Below are positions 12,986 to 24,799 of a DNA stretch of 64,000 nt, in pieces. Under the pieces are notes generated by a model. That model made no database searches. It was not told where the DNA came from and saw only the letters and a program-made list of their open reading frames with translations. This DNA is from Anniella stebbinsi. Lineage: Eukaryota > Chordata > Lepidosauria > Squamata > Anniellidae. How positions within the stretch are numbered: the first letter of the stretch is position 1; every line of letters starts with the position of its first letter. The stretch spans positions 38,632,001-38,696,000 of the forward strand of contig JARDYH010000005.1 of the NCBI GenBank assembly GCA_029215795.1, written 5' to 3'. The position numbers and the translations under genes are program-made.

Positions 12986-14185
12986 AACATGACACTATTC
13001 CCCCTTCTGAAGAGGTCTGGACCTCAGACTACTAAAAACAAAGTGGCAGACCATAATAACAGTGTTCATATGCCCACTGCTTTATGAGGCTTCTGCAGGC
13101 TACCAAACAGAGAACTATCAGGCCATAAAGTTGTTTAAATGGGTCCGCCAGAAACCTGACCTCACTGTTCCTGTTAGGTCCATGTCCTACAGCAAATGCT
13201 CTCAGCTGAACTTGATGGAAACCCATCCTTCATCCCTTGGTTTAATTTACTGACCTCCCCTGGCTGGGCCTTGCAGGGAACAATAGGGTAGACAGAGCAG
13301 GCATACATAGCATGCGCAGAGTGCTGAGAGTGGCAAATCTAAAAGCAAATACGTTGCTTTTAAAGAACCAAGGAAATTCAATGGGTCTTTTAAGTAAATA
13401 TCTATGGATGGAAATGCAGCCCATGCAGGCTTGAAACTTGACCACAAACATGATCACAATCTGCTACTTTCAGATGCAAACAGGAAGAAAAAGCATGTAG
13501 CATAAAATGAGCTAAAATAATTAATAAAGTAAACTGTAACTTATTCTAATTTAGGATATTTTCCTGTATCATCTTGTATGCTTCCAGAATTTTTAGTCCA
13601 GTAGATTTTTTTTTCAGGTTTTCTCCAAATACAGACACAAAACATGAAATGCTTCTTTTCATGAGTCAGTCATAGAAAGCTTTTATTTCTGGACATTGGC
13701 TATTGAAAAATTCAAATGAGACCCCTCAGATTTCAAGTGAGAGAGCATAACTTCTGGGGTTCATTTATTATTTTGAAAAGTGGGTGCAACACATATCACT
13801 AGCTTTGATTTTATATTGGATGTCAAAATGGTGTAACATCCTAGCTGATGCTGGCTGCTTGTCAACTGTATAATATCCAGTCATCCATTACACAAAGCCA
13901 TGAAATTCATTAAACAAAAAAACTATGGTTTACAAAAACAACGTTAAGGCTCTACAGATTCCAACCAAGCACCAAAAAGCAGGGAAATTGGGAGTTAAGG
14001 CTCCCAAGCCTTAACGCCACATCCTCCCTAAGGAGGCAGAAAGTGCAAGTGAAATTCTCATTCTCCCAAAGCAGATAAACCATGAGGACAGGATGGAGAA
14101 TATGATATGCAGAGGTGACTGTGGGGTTGTGGAAAACTGATCACGAACAACTTAGGGCCACCTACTTCTCTTTTTTTGTTTAGAG
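12986..14185. other. non-coding, nothing recognised
   Basis: Short open frames on both strands without domains. No clear repeat family. Confidence 0.45.
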
Positions 14186-14345
14186 CAGCCCTTCCCCAAC
14201 CTGGTGCCCTCCAAAGGTGTTGGACTACAACTCCCATCATTGCAAGTCAGTGAACCTGGACCATTGCACTTCTGATGTAAATTGAGAGTGCTGATCCAGG
14301 AAGCAGCTACTTCCAGGATCGTCCGCCTTCTACAACCCTATGGTA
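14186..14345. repeat. interspersed repeat, 'actacaactcccatcat' family
   Basis: Contains 'ttccccaacctggtgccctccaaaggtgttggactacaactcccatcattg', a sentence that returns in part at 49850-49950, 61215-61330 and 62725-62760. Dispersed and non-coding. Confidence 0.65.
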
Positions 14346-15399
14346 GAGGTGGGCATATATTTTGTCTGGTACATCCAGCAGGTTTATTAGCCTATAAGTG
14401 GTGGAATCTGCCTTGGGGCCTCACTTATATATTAGTATAATTATGGCTATGGCTGAACCTTCAACCTGAATCCATCAATATGTGAAAACAAAGCTGCCAA
14501 AGCAGGAGTCAATAAAGGCCGTAAAAAGTTCAGGTGGAAGGTGATTCTCACCTGGAGCTTCCCATTTTTAAGCAGGATAAATTCTTTTTACCTCTTGCAC
14601 AGTGACTGGTGGTCATTCTGGAATTTTTGCTGATGTAAAGGCTTCTAAGGCTTTGCAAAGGCTTGAGGGTGGAAACTTTGTTGTTATCTGGTGGTACAAG
14701 TCTACTACAAGGTCAGGATCATTAACTAACAGCTATTTCTACCTTGAATTTAAAACTTCCTCATTATGCAATTTCTTATTTAAGTCAGCTAATACTTGAA
14801 GATTCCATTTAATCCTTCTTTTTGTTGTAACTACAAGTTGATTAGCCTGTAACAACTCATATTCAAAGTGGCAGCCAGTGCGCATCTTGGAGCCCCACAG
14901 GTTTATTAACCCACAGGTTTATTAACTCACAGTGACTTTTAGTAATGCATGAAGCGAATCATACGGTCAAACAGATGTGTGGGGGATGGAGCCTCTTCTG
15001 CACACATAGCTACCCAAAGCCTCAACCATTTCTGAGCTGTTAGCAGCTAAAATTATTTCTGCTGCAAATCCACAAAGGCATGAAATACTTTAACAACAAC
15101 AATAGTAAGAATAACAACAATGACAAAGCTTCAGTAATCCAGAAGTTAGAAAACCGGTGCTAGATTGTAGATACCATGCTAAAAGCATGGGTATGCATAG
15201 CAAATATGAATAGTTGTAACAGAAGGCAGGGTGCTAAATATAGAGACTAGTAGCAGTAGTAGCAGTCACAGCAATAGCAATAGTAGTCGTAACAGAGCAG
15301 TCAAATGAGGATTCCATATTGTGTAAGATGATAACCTCATACTTGGGTGCTGGATTCAGTTGAAACTTGGATTTGGTATCTCCGTCCTACCCTGGTATC
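14346..15399. other. non-coding, nothing recognised
   Basis: AT-rich with short CAA/AAT-type runs near 15090-15120 and 15245-15290. No gene is recognised. Confidence 0.45.
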
Positions 15400-15490
15400 A
15401 AAAGATGTATGGATTTTCCTGAAATAAACTGCCCAGAGAGTTTCAGCTATTGGGCAGTATAAAAATGCAATAAATAAATAAATAAATTTA
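15400..15490 (+). mobile_element. L2-like LINE 3' tail
   Basis: 'aactgcccagagagtttcagctattgggcagtataaaaatgcaataaataaataaataa' matches the 3' end of the LINE at 16890-16960: a short hairpin followed by an (ATAA)n tail. Confidence 0.75.
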
Positions 15491-15774
15491 ATGTAGCTGT
15501 TAGTCCAAGTCTGTTTTAGCCTTGTATACATGTAATCTGTCAACAAGCATCAGACCATTTTTCCTGCCTGTTCTTTCTGCCCCATCAAAGACCTGGAAGC
15601 ATATGCAAATAAATCTTGCTGGTAGAAAAGGAATAATTAACCTTAGCATTTATATAGCATTTTAAAGTGTTCAAAGCATTTCACATATTGTATCTCAGCA
15701 ATTTTTGCAACTATCCCACAAGGTGGTTCAGTATTGATGTCCTCATTTTTCAGATATAAGGCTGAGGCCACTAC

Positions 15775-15910
15775 TCCCTTTTTACACCATTGGGGTGTAG
15801 AGGGAGGGAGCGAGGGAGGGAGGGCGATCCTGGAAGTACCTAATACACACCATCGGTGCCCAGGGGCCATCCCAGGCAAACTGCCTGGTGTAGAAATGGC
15901 CTTGGTCTTA
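15775..15910. repeat. interspersed repeat shared with 7990-8095
   Basis: 'tttacaccattggggtgtagagggagggagcgagggagggagggcgatcctggaagtac' and the closing 'ctggtgtagaaatggccttggt' recur near 8040-8095. Both ends carry a ggtgtag motif in opposite orientation, which suggests a terminal-inverted-repeat element. Confidence 0.55.
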
Positions 15911-15980
15911 TGGTCTGGGCAAGATTAGCAGGGACATCCCAGGACTCAGCCTATCCTCTTAGTTAGCTCAAGTTCTCAAA

Positions 15981-16047
15981 CAGTGGCCCTGTTCAGAAGA
16001 CACCTTAAACCACCATGGTTTAAAGTATCTTCTGAACAGGGCCAGTG
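15981..16047. repeat. 67-bp hairpin, MITE-like
   Basis: Arms of 32 bases (15981-16012 and 16016-16047) are reverse complements with three mismatches, separated by three bases. Ends are CAGTGGCCCTG / CAGGGCCAGTG. Confidence 0.75.
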
Positions 16048-16189
16048 TCAGGTTCGTTGGGGACCCCTGTGTAGAGTCTTCAGCTATGTGCAATCCTGTG
16101 AGGGATGAGTGAGGTCCCGACCATGGTATGAGAATAAGGGTATCACCAAAGTGTCCCCTATTTTCTAAGCTTTTACCAGCTTAGGCTGA

Positions 16190-16965
16190 TATACCAACTG
16201 CGCCTTTATCTGGACAGAGATAGCCTAGCTACAGTTATCCATGCTCTCATAACCTCTCGTTTGGATTACTGCAATGCGTTATACGTGGGGCTGCCTTTGA
16301 AAACGGTCCGGAAACTTCAGCTGGTACAAAACAGGGCAGCCAGATTGTTAACGGGGACTGGCCAATGAGACCATATTACGCCAGTCCTTTTCCAACTTCA
16401 CTGGCTGCCGATCCAGGTCCAGGCCCAATTCAAAGTGCTGGTACTAACATTTAAAGCCCTAAACGGCTTGGGGCCAAGTTATCTAAAGGAACGCCTCCTC
16501 CCATATGTACCTGCCCGGACCCCAAGATCATCTACAGGGGTCCTTCTCCATGAGCCCCTGCCAAAGGAAGTGAGGCAGTGGCCACTAGGAGGAGGGCTTT
16601 CTCCACTGTGGCACCCTGGCTGTGGAATGAGCTCCCCAGAGAGGTTCGCCTGTCGCCTACTTTGTACTCTTTTCGTCGCCAGGTGAAGACCTTTGTATTC
16701 TCCCAGTATTTTAACAGTTAAATTAACTCAATTTTAATCCTTGCTGTTTTAAATTTGTATTTTAATCTGTATTAATTCCTGCTGCTTGGTTTTATTCTGT
16801 TGTATTTTTATATTGTATGTTATTCTGTGTTTTTAGATTGTGGCTTGTTTTATATTTTAAAAATGATTTCATGGTTTTCATTTTTGTGAACCGCCCAGAG
16901 AGCTTAGGCTATGGGGCGGTATAAAAATGCAATAAATAAATAAAAATAAATAATAAAATTTTAGG
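16190..16965 (+). mobile_element. L2-like LINE, 3' part of reverse transcriptase
   Basis: Translation gives IHALITSRLDYCNALYVGLP, then KLQLVQNRAARLLTGT, then LHWLPIQVQAQFKVLVLTF and ALNGLGPSYLKERLLPYVPA, the C-terminal reverse-transcriptase signature of L2-type LINEs. The 3' end is a short hairpin with an (ATAA)n tail at 16890-16965. Frames are broken near 16360 and 16620. It is less decayed than the copy at 8.1 kb. Confidence 0.88.
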
Positions 16966-19900
16966 GGGGCTATTTTGTGAGGGCCTGATGACTTACTAGG
17001 TGAGTGAACTGGATAGTGGCAAAACATTTCCTATGAAGAGAGTCCAGTTGCTCCCCCATCCCACTCCCAAACAAAACAAGAAGTTAGAATCCACAACATA
17101 GGCAAAGTTAGCATAGCAGGAGTTCATTAACTGTATTGCAGAAATGAATAAATATGGTCTTGTGGAGCAGAGATCTGCCTTCTTTCTGCTGACAGGGAAG
17201 CAAAGCCTCTCTGAACCGTCGTGACCCTCCTGCATGCCAGCAGAGGAGGCACAGTTGGCAAAAAGCTTAGCATCTTCCACTCCAATAATTACTTTAGTGA
17301 AAAATTATTTTCGTTATCAGCTTAACTTTTCAATGGAGAGCAATTGCGGGCTTGTAAAAACACACACACACACACACACACACATCATCAACTAGTCATT
17401 TTAATGAAACTTTCTGGGCTTTTCAAAACATGGTTCAAAATCAGCCAGAATGTGAATAATTAGCAGCTGCCCAACAGGGCCCAAAATCTATTATTTAAAA
17501 AGGAAGTGAAATTTGCTCAAGCAGAAGACCCTATTAAAAATCTACAATATCTGTAAATGTCAAGGCTGTGTATTTCAATGCGGCATCAGGATGTGGCAAA
17601 TCTGCCTTAATGTCATGGTTAGTGGCGATCAAAGCAGATTCATGTCAGCTCAATGCATACTATAGAACTGATCTGGCTTGAATCCAGAGTTCCCATGAGC
17701 GGAACTGTTGATTGGCAACTTCGGGAGCCGTGCTGCTCCCCCCTTTATGGATCTTTGTCTTTAAACTAGACTTGGACTGGGCAGCCCTTCAAATGTAGAT
17801 TGCCTCTCGGTAGAGGGCTGTCCTCCTATAGGCCTTCAAATAGATTACTGTAAAGTAGGACACCTGGCCACTCCTTTGCTAACAGGTTTACTATTGACGT
17901 TGGTGGCTGGTGAAGGCAGATATTCCATTTTGCTCTGAAGCCTTTTGCCTTTCTTATTCAAGTAAAGAATGAGAAATAATTCATGCCATACTGCGTGTGA
18001 CAGATTCAACCTTGCTTTCATTCTTCCCACACAAACACACCTTGATCTCAGAGTTGCATCCATCTGCACAAAACAAATTTACAAGACAGAAGAGGTCTCT
18101 GTCTTGATTTATAATTTATCACAAACCCAAGGCGATCAGGCTGCTAGGAGGTTTTCTGCAGCCATACATCAATCATATGCATTTACCTTCTAGCTCCATC
18201 AACAGATAAGCCAGTCAGTGTGCATTAGATGTGACTAGTTTCACTGCACACTCTCAGACCAAAAAGGAGAGCAACAGAAGATATGGCTATGGAACATCCA
18301 GTGCCTATCGGTATTGGGGCATACTTCAGGCCTGATGTTGCCCCTATGCATCCATGCAGTTCACAGAGAAGCAGAGGATTCTTCCAATAGGCAGAAATAA
18401 CCAGTTCGTAGAGAGCTGTCTAGAACAATTCTAACATTTCCCTATGCAAAGACATATAATGGGGAGGTAGCTGCTTTCTGGATTTCTGCCTCTTCTATCC
18501 CTTAAGGACCTATACCAACATATAAAACAGGATGAAGGCTGCACTTGTTCCAGTGTGGCTCGAGGAAGCATGAAGCATTTGCATTTCATTACACATCACC
18601 CATATTTTACTGTGAGGTTACCATCTGGAATAACTATTACCACCTGCCCCCTTGCTTATAATCATAATATGGGTTAGAGTCTTCACTCCACATGACATGA
18701 AAAACTGGGATAGGCATAGGGTGACCATATTTTGTTAACCAAAAGGGAGGACAACATAGTTGGCCCCCAAGGGGTGTCTCCACCAACATGTCTGTCCCCA
18801 GGGTGTGTGTCCAGCACCAAGGGACTGTGCCCACCTGAACATGGCCTTAGTCACATGTATGATTTTACAGCACACAATTAAGACAAATCTGTTCTACATA
18901 ACATCTTAATGGTAAAATCACTGAAATAACAAATGAGACATCCAATGTATCTGAAATTAACTTCACTCACTCCTACTTTTGTAGCTTTTGCTGTACTTTG
19001 TTGCTGTACTCGGTGTGTACATTCTCCTCTTCCCTCAAATATCTTTTCTGATTGTATCCGCACTCTGCTGCAAGCTGCTGCTTAACAGGGCTTGCTGCTG
19101 GCTTTTTTATTTTTAAAGTTCAATTTTTTAAAAAATGTGTATGATTGTCACAAGTTTCTCTACATTAGGGTGGGTGTTGTGTGTGGCAGACACTACTTCA
19201 CCCATTCATACTTCTCACTTATATACATTAGCTTCTCAAGGCTTTTGCATTGGCACCACTTTTCATATCCAGACTTTGAACTCCTGTCTACTTCCTGCAC
19301 AAACATGCGACTCTGAGACCCTCTCCCTAATGCCTTGCATTGCATGCCAGCACCGTGGGGCTAAGTTACAACAGGTGTCTCTGGGTTGCAGCCTCTGTTG
19401 TCTCTCTCTAAGTCATGGCAGCCAAACCAAAGCCTCCAGCCTCAAGCAATCAATCTCCCTCCCTCTTCCAAAGTCTCCCAATGGTCCAGCCAGGCTGCAC
19501 ACTTGTACCATGTGGCCGGGGGGAAGGGTGCCAGCTTATTGCTTGATCACGTATGGTGACTCTTAATTTAAAAACAACCTCTGACGCCAGCCACCTCTGC
19601 TTGCACCAACACTGGACTCTGAGATGCTCTTAACTGGCTCTGTGTGGCACGCCAGCCTCTCAGGGCTCAGCTACAGCCATCGCTGAGTTGTGTCTTCAGT
19701 CTAACTCTGTCTCCAAGAGATATGCCAGCCAGCCAAAGCTGCAAATCTATTTTTCTCTGACACGCACTTCAAACATTCTGCATTGCATGCAACCAGTGCA
19801 GACAAAGCATAGCTCAGAAGTGAACAAAGTGAAGTGGAAGGGAAGAGGTAGCAAAGCAAAGCAATGACATGCCAGGTTCCAACATCCACAGTAACAGGGC

Positions 19901-21289
19901 ATCTGCAAAGATGAGAGCCTCTCGACTGGCACCTCACTGTTGGTCATGAGAGTTTTTCTCTAAGGATGACCCTTCATCACCCATGATGTGGAACTCTGAG
20001 AAAAAGGTCTCTGGCCTATTCTGGTTTGCCCTGTTGGCTGCTTTGACTGACCTCTCCTCTCCCATATTTTGATCTGTGGACACCTCACCCCTGCTGAGTT
20101 CCAGGTGCCCGACTGCCCACTAAATCTGCAACAGGAAAGGCGCCGTGCTCGCCCAGCACTTCTTAGCTAAAAACTTGAGAACCCCTTGATGCCAAGGGCT
20201 GAAACTGCTCAAGGTCAACAGATGAACAGTGTGGCCTGTTAATAATTTGCTGTGTATATGTACAAGTATATGCACATTACTTGTGTATATGTACACATAT
20301 ACTGGTGGTATTAAAGCACCTAAAATCTGGGCTATAAATGGAAAGGGGAAAGAACATACATATACACAAGTAATGAGGTAGTTTCAAAATTACTAGTTGT
20401 ACCTGCCAGAAATGAGTGTTTCTGCTTGTTCCCAGAAGTGCAAAATTGTGGTCGCACGCAGTAGGGGGCACACCTGGACTGTGACCAGCCATGATGGCTG
20501 TATGCGCAAGTCCCCTGTTAGATCCTGTCCTCCGTTCTCCTCACCGCTGAAATATTCTCAAGAAGAATGCTACTTCTGCTGGCCTAAAGACAGGAAAAAA
20601 TAGAATGTGTGTTTCTGTGTAGTTAGTATACATAAATGACCACATGCATATAGATTCATTGCACAGTTCAATGGGGATCCCCAACCTTAGTGTTCACAAG
20701 GCCTCCTAGCCATCTCAGGGTGAGAAAGATCGGTAGAATTTAGAAATATGCTTTTTATGGCTTCAGGATCCAGCGAGGCGATATCATTAATGAAAGGCCC
20801 ACAACATAGCCTTGCAGAATTGGCAATATTACTCATCTGCCTGCTCTGAGATAATCATCCCATCAATCTACCAAAGACTTTGCACTCATTTTCTAGCCGG
20901 CCTCTTCATTCAGCAGCCTTCCCTGCTGGGTGTGCCAAACCCTACAGAACAAGTTATATCTGCTTCCATTTCTAATCAGGCTTTTAGGTTTGGGCAGAAC
21001 TTGGATACAAATTCTACCTGTTCATTGCAGCAACGTCTGAAGATTAAAATATTAATAATGCCAAAGTAGCAGTTGAACAGGACAGGGAGCAGCTAGTTAC
21101 CATGGTCATTTGTACAAGCATTTTGTCAATTAAATGGAGGACATGGGATCACCTCCTATGGCCCCAGGTGTTTCTGAATGTCAAAAATCAACCCCAAACT
21201 CGACAAGCAATATCCAGATCAGCCACCACAGTCACAAAGATTGGGTGAGCATGGGGTATGAGAAGCCAAGTATAAGAGGTTAGCTGAGG
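16966..21289. other. non-coding, no gene recognised
   Basis: Contains an (AC)n tract at 17360-17384 and, at 18719-18850, a fragment opening with the TAGGGTGACCA-family end. Open frames up to 143 codons (19135-19566) show no domain or conserved-looking composition. Confidence 0.45.
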
Positions 21290-21605
21290 ATCATAGAACA
21301 GTAGAGTCGGAAGGCCATTGAGTCCACCCCCCTGCTCAATGCAGAAATCCACCTTAAAGCATCCCTGACAGATGGCTGTCCAGCTGCCTCTTGAATGCCT
21401 CTAGTGTGGGAGAGCCCACAACCTCCCTAGGTAATTGGTTCCATGGTCGTCCTGCAGTCCAGCCGGAATCTGGCTTCCTATAACTTGAGCCCATTATTCC
21501 GTGTCCTGCACTCTGGGATGATCTAGAAGAGATCCTGGCCCTCCTCTATGTGACAACTTTCAAGTACTTGAAGAGTGCTATCAGATATTTGCGTCCCCCC
21601 CGAAG
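21290..21605 (-). mobile_element. CR1 LINE fragment
   Basis: 'ggatcatagaacagtagagtcggaaggccattgagtcca' is the reverse complement of a typical CR1 3' terminus, followed by antisense CR1 coding text ('ctgtccagctgcctcttgaatgcctctagtg', 'tgagcccattattccgtgtcctgcactctggga'). It ends where the L1-like sequence begins. Confidence 0.8.
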
Positions 21606-22612
21606 GGTCCTAAGAAGAGGAGGATAGGAGCCACTGCCCGGGGAAACCTGGGGTTGAAGGGGGGGAAAATGGGGGTTATATGTGGGGGGAGGGGGGAGGG
21701 AAGGAGGGGGTAATTGTGTCACATTAGGAGACCTACAAAGAAAATTAAGAATGGAGATATGGAAAATAAAGTAAGATTGATAAAGTTAAATGTTAATGGG
21801 CTGGGTAGTGTTGTTAAAAGAAAGAGAATTGAAGGGTTGTTGAATAAAAGGAAAGCTGATATAATATTTTTACAAGAAACACATCAAAAGGAAGATGGCA
21901 GAAATGAACTTAAAATAAGGAATTTGGGTGTATATGAGAAAGCATATGGGACTTCTAAAGCAAGAGGAATTGCGATAATAATTTCTAAAAAATGTGCACT
22001 TAATGTGGTTAAAGTGGTAAAGGACATTTTGGGAAGATTTATTATTTTACACTGTTTCATGGGGGATGAAAAATATGTATTGGTTAATGTATATGCTCCA
22101 AATGAAAAGCAAATAGAATTTTATGATAAAGTGCTTAGAAATATGGGGAATGTAGAGAAAGCAAATATTGTAATGGCCAGAGACTTTAATATTGTGATGG
22201 ACAAAATGAAAGATAAAGATACTATAAAAGGTATTGGGAAAACAGGTTTAGCCAAAGTAATGGAACAAAGAGAATTGAAGGATGTATGGAGAATAGTAAA
22301 AGGGGAAGAAAAGAAATATACCTTTTATTCATCAAAACGTAAGAGTTTTTCCAGGATTTACTATATATTTGTCTCAAAGAATATGCTTTCTAAGATCATG
22401 GACTGTGAAATAGGAGTAATTAAGGTCGCAGATCACACATTAATGAGCATGGATATTAAAATAAAGAAAGATTACAGGGAAGCAAAAAGGTGGAGATTGG
22501 ATACTAAATTTTTAAGTTATAAAAACATTGTGGAAAAAATGAAAAAGGAAATACAGACTATATGGGAAATAAATGAAACGGGTAAATTCGCAAGGGATAT
22601 TTTGGGACACGA
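21606..22612 (+). mobile_element. L1-like LINE fragment, endonuclease half, cut at its 3' side
   Basis: The stretch 21606-21752 aligns by eye with the G-rich leader upstream of the intact L1 at 28240-28387, and 21756-22612 encodes the apurinic endonuclease domain of ORF2. Visible motifs are LNVNGLGSVVKRKRIEGLL, IIFLQETH and VLVNVYAPNEKQ. Two catalytic motifs have changed compared with the intact copy: GDFN reads ARDFN and RIDYIF reads RIYYIF. The frame is open for 304 codons, but reverse transcriptase is missing; homology stops at about 22612, beside the left end of the viral element. L1 copies usually lose 5' rather than 3' sequence, so the cut belongs to the neighbouring insertion or a later rearrangement. 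Confidence 0.85.
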
Positions 22613-22719
22613 TAGTAGTAGAGAATAGGACCTCTCATCAAACTCGAAACCATGCCCCTTTTGAAAAAGTGACAGGTGCGCCACCCCCTTTGGGGACCAG
22701 AAGTCCCGCCCTAGTGGGA
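22613..22719. other. junction between L1 fragment and recognised inverted repeat
   Basis: 107 bases that match neither the L1 nor the right-hand end of the element. The last 23 bases (22697-22719) and the first 23 of the inverted repeat (22720-22742) form a tandem duplication differing at one base. The true outer end of the element could lie anywhere here. Confidence 0.5.
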
Positions 22720-22935
22720 CCGGAAGTCCCGCCCTAGTGGGAATCTCCCTCAGCCGGAAGTGAGATCATGAAACCGAGTGTCATGTGACCACCCCTCCCC
22801 CAGGTGATCACGTGACCCCCATGTGGTCATGTGACCCAATACCATTTTGGGCGGGGGTTTCAAACCGCTCCCGGATTGGCCCAGAGGGGTCATGTGACCC
22901 CTCTAACAACTCCCCAGGCTACTGCGGACCAATAG
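22720..22935 (+). promoter_or_regulatory. promoter-like region in left inverted repeat
   Basis: Contains ETS-type sites CCGGAAGT at 22720-22727 and 22754-22761, a palindromic E-box TCACGTGA at 22808-22815 with nearby TCATGTGA-type half matches, an inverted CCAAT box (ATTGG, 22875-22879) and a CCAAT box (22929-22933). All are repeated in the right inverted repeat. They lie about 100-310 bases upstream of the first ATG, with no clear TATA box. Promoter function is inferred from motif clustering and position. Confidence 0.6.
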
Positions 22936-23045
22936 GAAGTGGTTGTAGAGCTGTAACTCCACCCCCTTTGGTACAGGAGCAAAAGAAGTCGTTCTTGGCA
23001 TGCCCAGACAAGTTTTTCCTGCGGGGAGAGCATGGCAGATCCTAG
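22720..23045 (+). repeat. left terminal inverted repeat
   Basis: Reverse complement of 41850-42176 with scattered mismatches and small indels, from 'ccggaagtcccgc' to 'gatcctag'. The inner end includes the first codons of the left terminal gene (ATG at 23032). Confidence 0.95.
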
Positions 23046-24165
23046 CACACCTACAGGCACTTCAGCAATACCGGCCATGGTACCTGTGAAAATTCAATAC
23101 AAACAGACGAAAACTGCACAAAGGAAATGCACAAATGACCCGAGAAAGCGGTATCTCAGTTCTGAAGAGGATGTTTTCCTCCCATGTAAACTTCGACACG
23201 AGGAACAAGCCAAGACACCCCAACGATATGCTGATCTCCACCAGGAGCAAGCCAAGACACCCCAAACATGTGATGCTCTCCAGCCATGTGCTGATCTCCA
23301 CCAGGAGCAAGCAGGGTCACCACAGATGTGGTACAATATTTTGGAAGTCATCGCAGCAGAGAATGCTGTACCCATGGTAAAAAATTACATCTTTCTTTCA
23401 GCATGTGTGTGCAAGAGGTTTCTATCAGTATCAATATGTGTATGTACTTCTATTTATAGGTATCATCTTTGAATAGAGCTGCTTCAGAAAAGACAGGGGG
23501 AATGGCAACTGTGGATTTGACCATATCTGGAGATGATCACAGACAGGTATTTAATCATTTTTCTAAAATATTAAATTTAGTATGAAAACATATTGTGTAT
23601 TTTAAGATTAACTACTAATATTGTGTTAAATTGTTTTTAGGAATCGGATCTTACCATTGATCAGCCAGGACATGTTCTCATGAGGAGTATCCTAGGGCTG
23701 CCACACGCTGATTTCGATACCTCTTCTCCACGCAAACAGAGGAAATTAATGCTGTGTATTGTGAGAAGTGCTGTGTTTGGGGTTCTAAGACATTGTTTAA
23801 ATAAATATCTCAGGGAGACGTGTCCCGGTTGCCAAATCGAGGCAAAAGGTCAATCCTCGCATGAATGCTTAACTTGGCCCAAAACTGTCATTTCAAGAAA
23901 ACTTAGAGTTGTATGTGGAAAAATATGTTTCAAAAGCGTTCTCCACATTGTTATTTTAATAGCATATAGTTTAAACTGTTTACTTCTAAACAGTTTAAAC
24001 TACACAGAGGTTGATGAGGTTCTAGTTTTGATTACTAGAATTGGCAGATCCCAGAATGCCTTAAAGCATATGAACCAAATTCTCAAAAAAAGTGATGAGC
24101 TCATGTTAAACCACGTTATGGAAGTTATTAAAAGTAAGCCCTATAAACACTTTTTTCAGCTGTAG
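23032..24165 (+). CDS. left terminal spliced gene, three exons, zinc-motif protein
   Basis: Three exons fit together in one frame: 23032-23376 (donor ATG|GTAAAA), 23460-23546 (acceptor TTATAG|, donor CAG|GTATTT) and 23641-24165 (acceptor TTTTTAG|). All junctions are phase 0 and each exon is open, giving 318 residues. The N-terminus (MADPSTPTGT) lies in the inverted repeat. Exon 1 has degenerate repeats around HQEQAKTPQ (about residues 64-105). Exon 3 holds CPGCQIEAKGQSSHECL, a C-x2-C...H-x-C pattern that could bind zinc. I do not recognise a family. Its position under the terminal promoter fits an accessory or early gene, and accessory genes with zinc-type cysteine pairs are known in adintoviruses; a link to those is inference. 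The reading frame appears intact. Confidence 0.72.
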
Positions 24166-24266
24166 AATTAACTGCTTAAAAAAATGTCTGAATCGCTGTA
24201 ATTATAAAAGCAAAACTGTTGTGAAACAATGTACGACTACATGTCCCATCTCTCTATAAATGCTTT
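24166..24266. other. 3' flank of left terminal gene
   Basis: Short AT-rich stretch. The text 'gaatcgctgtaattataaa' at about 24190 recurs at 24361 and, slightly changed, at 24622. Confidence 0.5.
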
Positions 24267-24675
24267 CCCCAGCAACTGGTGTACATAGGCATATTGCCTC
24301 TGATACTGGATGTAACTTGTAGCTATCTGTTCATGCTTTGCTTTGGGTTGTGTCTCTGCTGAATCGCTGTAATTATAAAGCTAATTTTGTGTAAAATAAT
24401 AATAAAAAAGCAGGCACTAATTGCATACAAATGACACTGGCTAAAATTCCCTTTTCTCTACAACTGTTAAAGTTACATGAGCCCTGACCTGGATTTTATC
24501 TTGTCAGCCTACCCTCCCACCCATGTTCCCCAGCAACTGGTGTACATAGGCATATTGCCTCTGATACTGGATGTAACTTATAGCTATCTGTTCATGCTTT
24601 GCTTTGGGTTGTGTCTCTGCTGAATTGCTGTAATTGTAAAGCTAACTGTTTTGGAAAAAAAATTAAAAAGCAGGC
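24267..24675. repeat. duplicated segment with repeat fragments inside the element
   Basis: Two copies of a unit of about 149 bp (24267-24415 and 24527-24675) start with 'ccccagcaactggtgtacataggcatattgcctctgatactgg', text also found at 55795-55825 (inverted) and 63535-63580 and therefore a dispersed LINE piece, and end with 'aaaaagcaggc'. Between them, 24417-24515 is a half copy of the TAGGGTGACCA-family palindromic repeat. AATAAA at 24401-24406 could serve as the polyadenylation signal of the left gene. Confidence 0.7.
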
Positions 24676-24799
24676 TGCTCGTTTCTGGAAGAGGTGTGTT
24701 TATCTATTCTATGGGGATGGCGGAACCAGAGCGCTGGAAAAAAATTACTGATAGGAGGAGGAGTGAAAAACAGCCAGTGTCCGTTCAAAAAAGAATGAG

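Noticed and set aside
19135..19566. 143-codon open frame
   Set aside because: No recognisable motif, biased composition and no splice context.
22785..23045. Open frame across the left inverted repeat (and its counterpart at 41850-42083)
   Set aside because: It overlaps the promoter-like sites, is in a different frame from the terminal genes and has no domain. It is open at both ends only because the repeat is duplicated.
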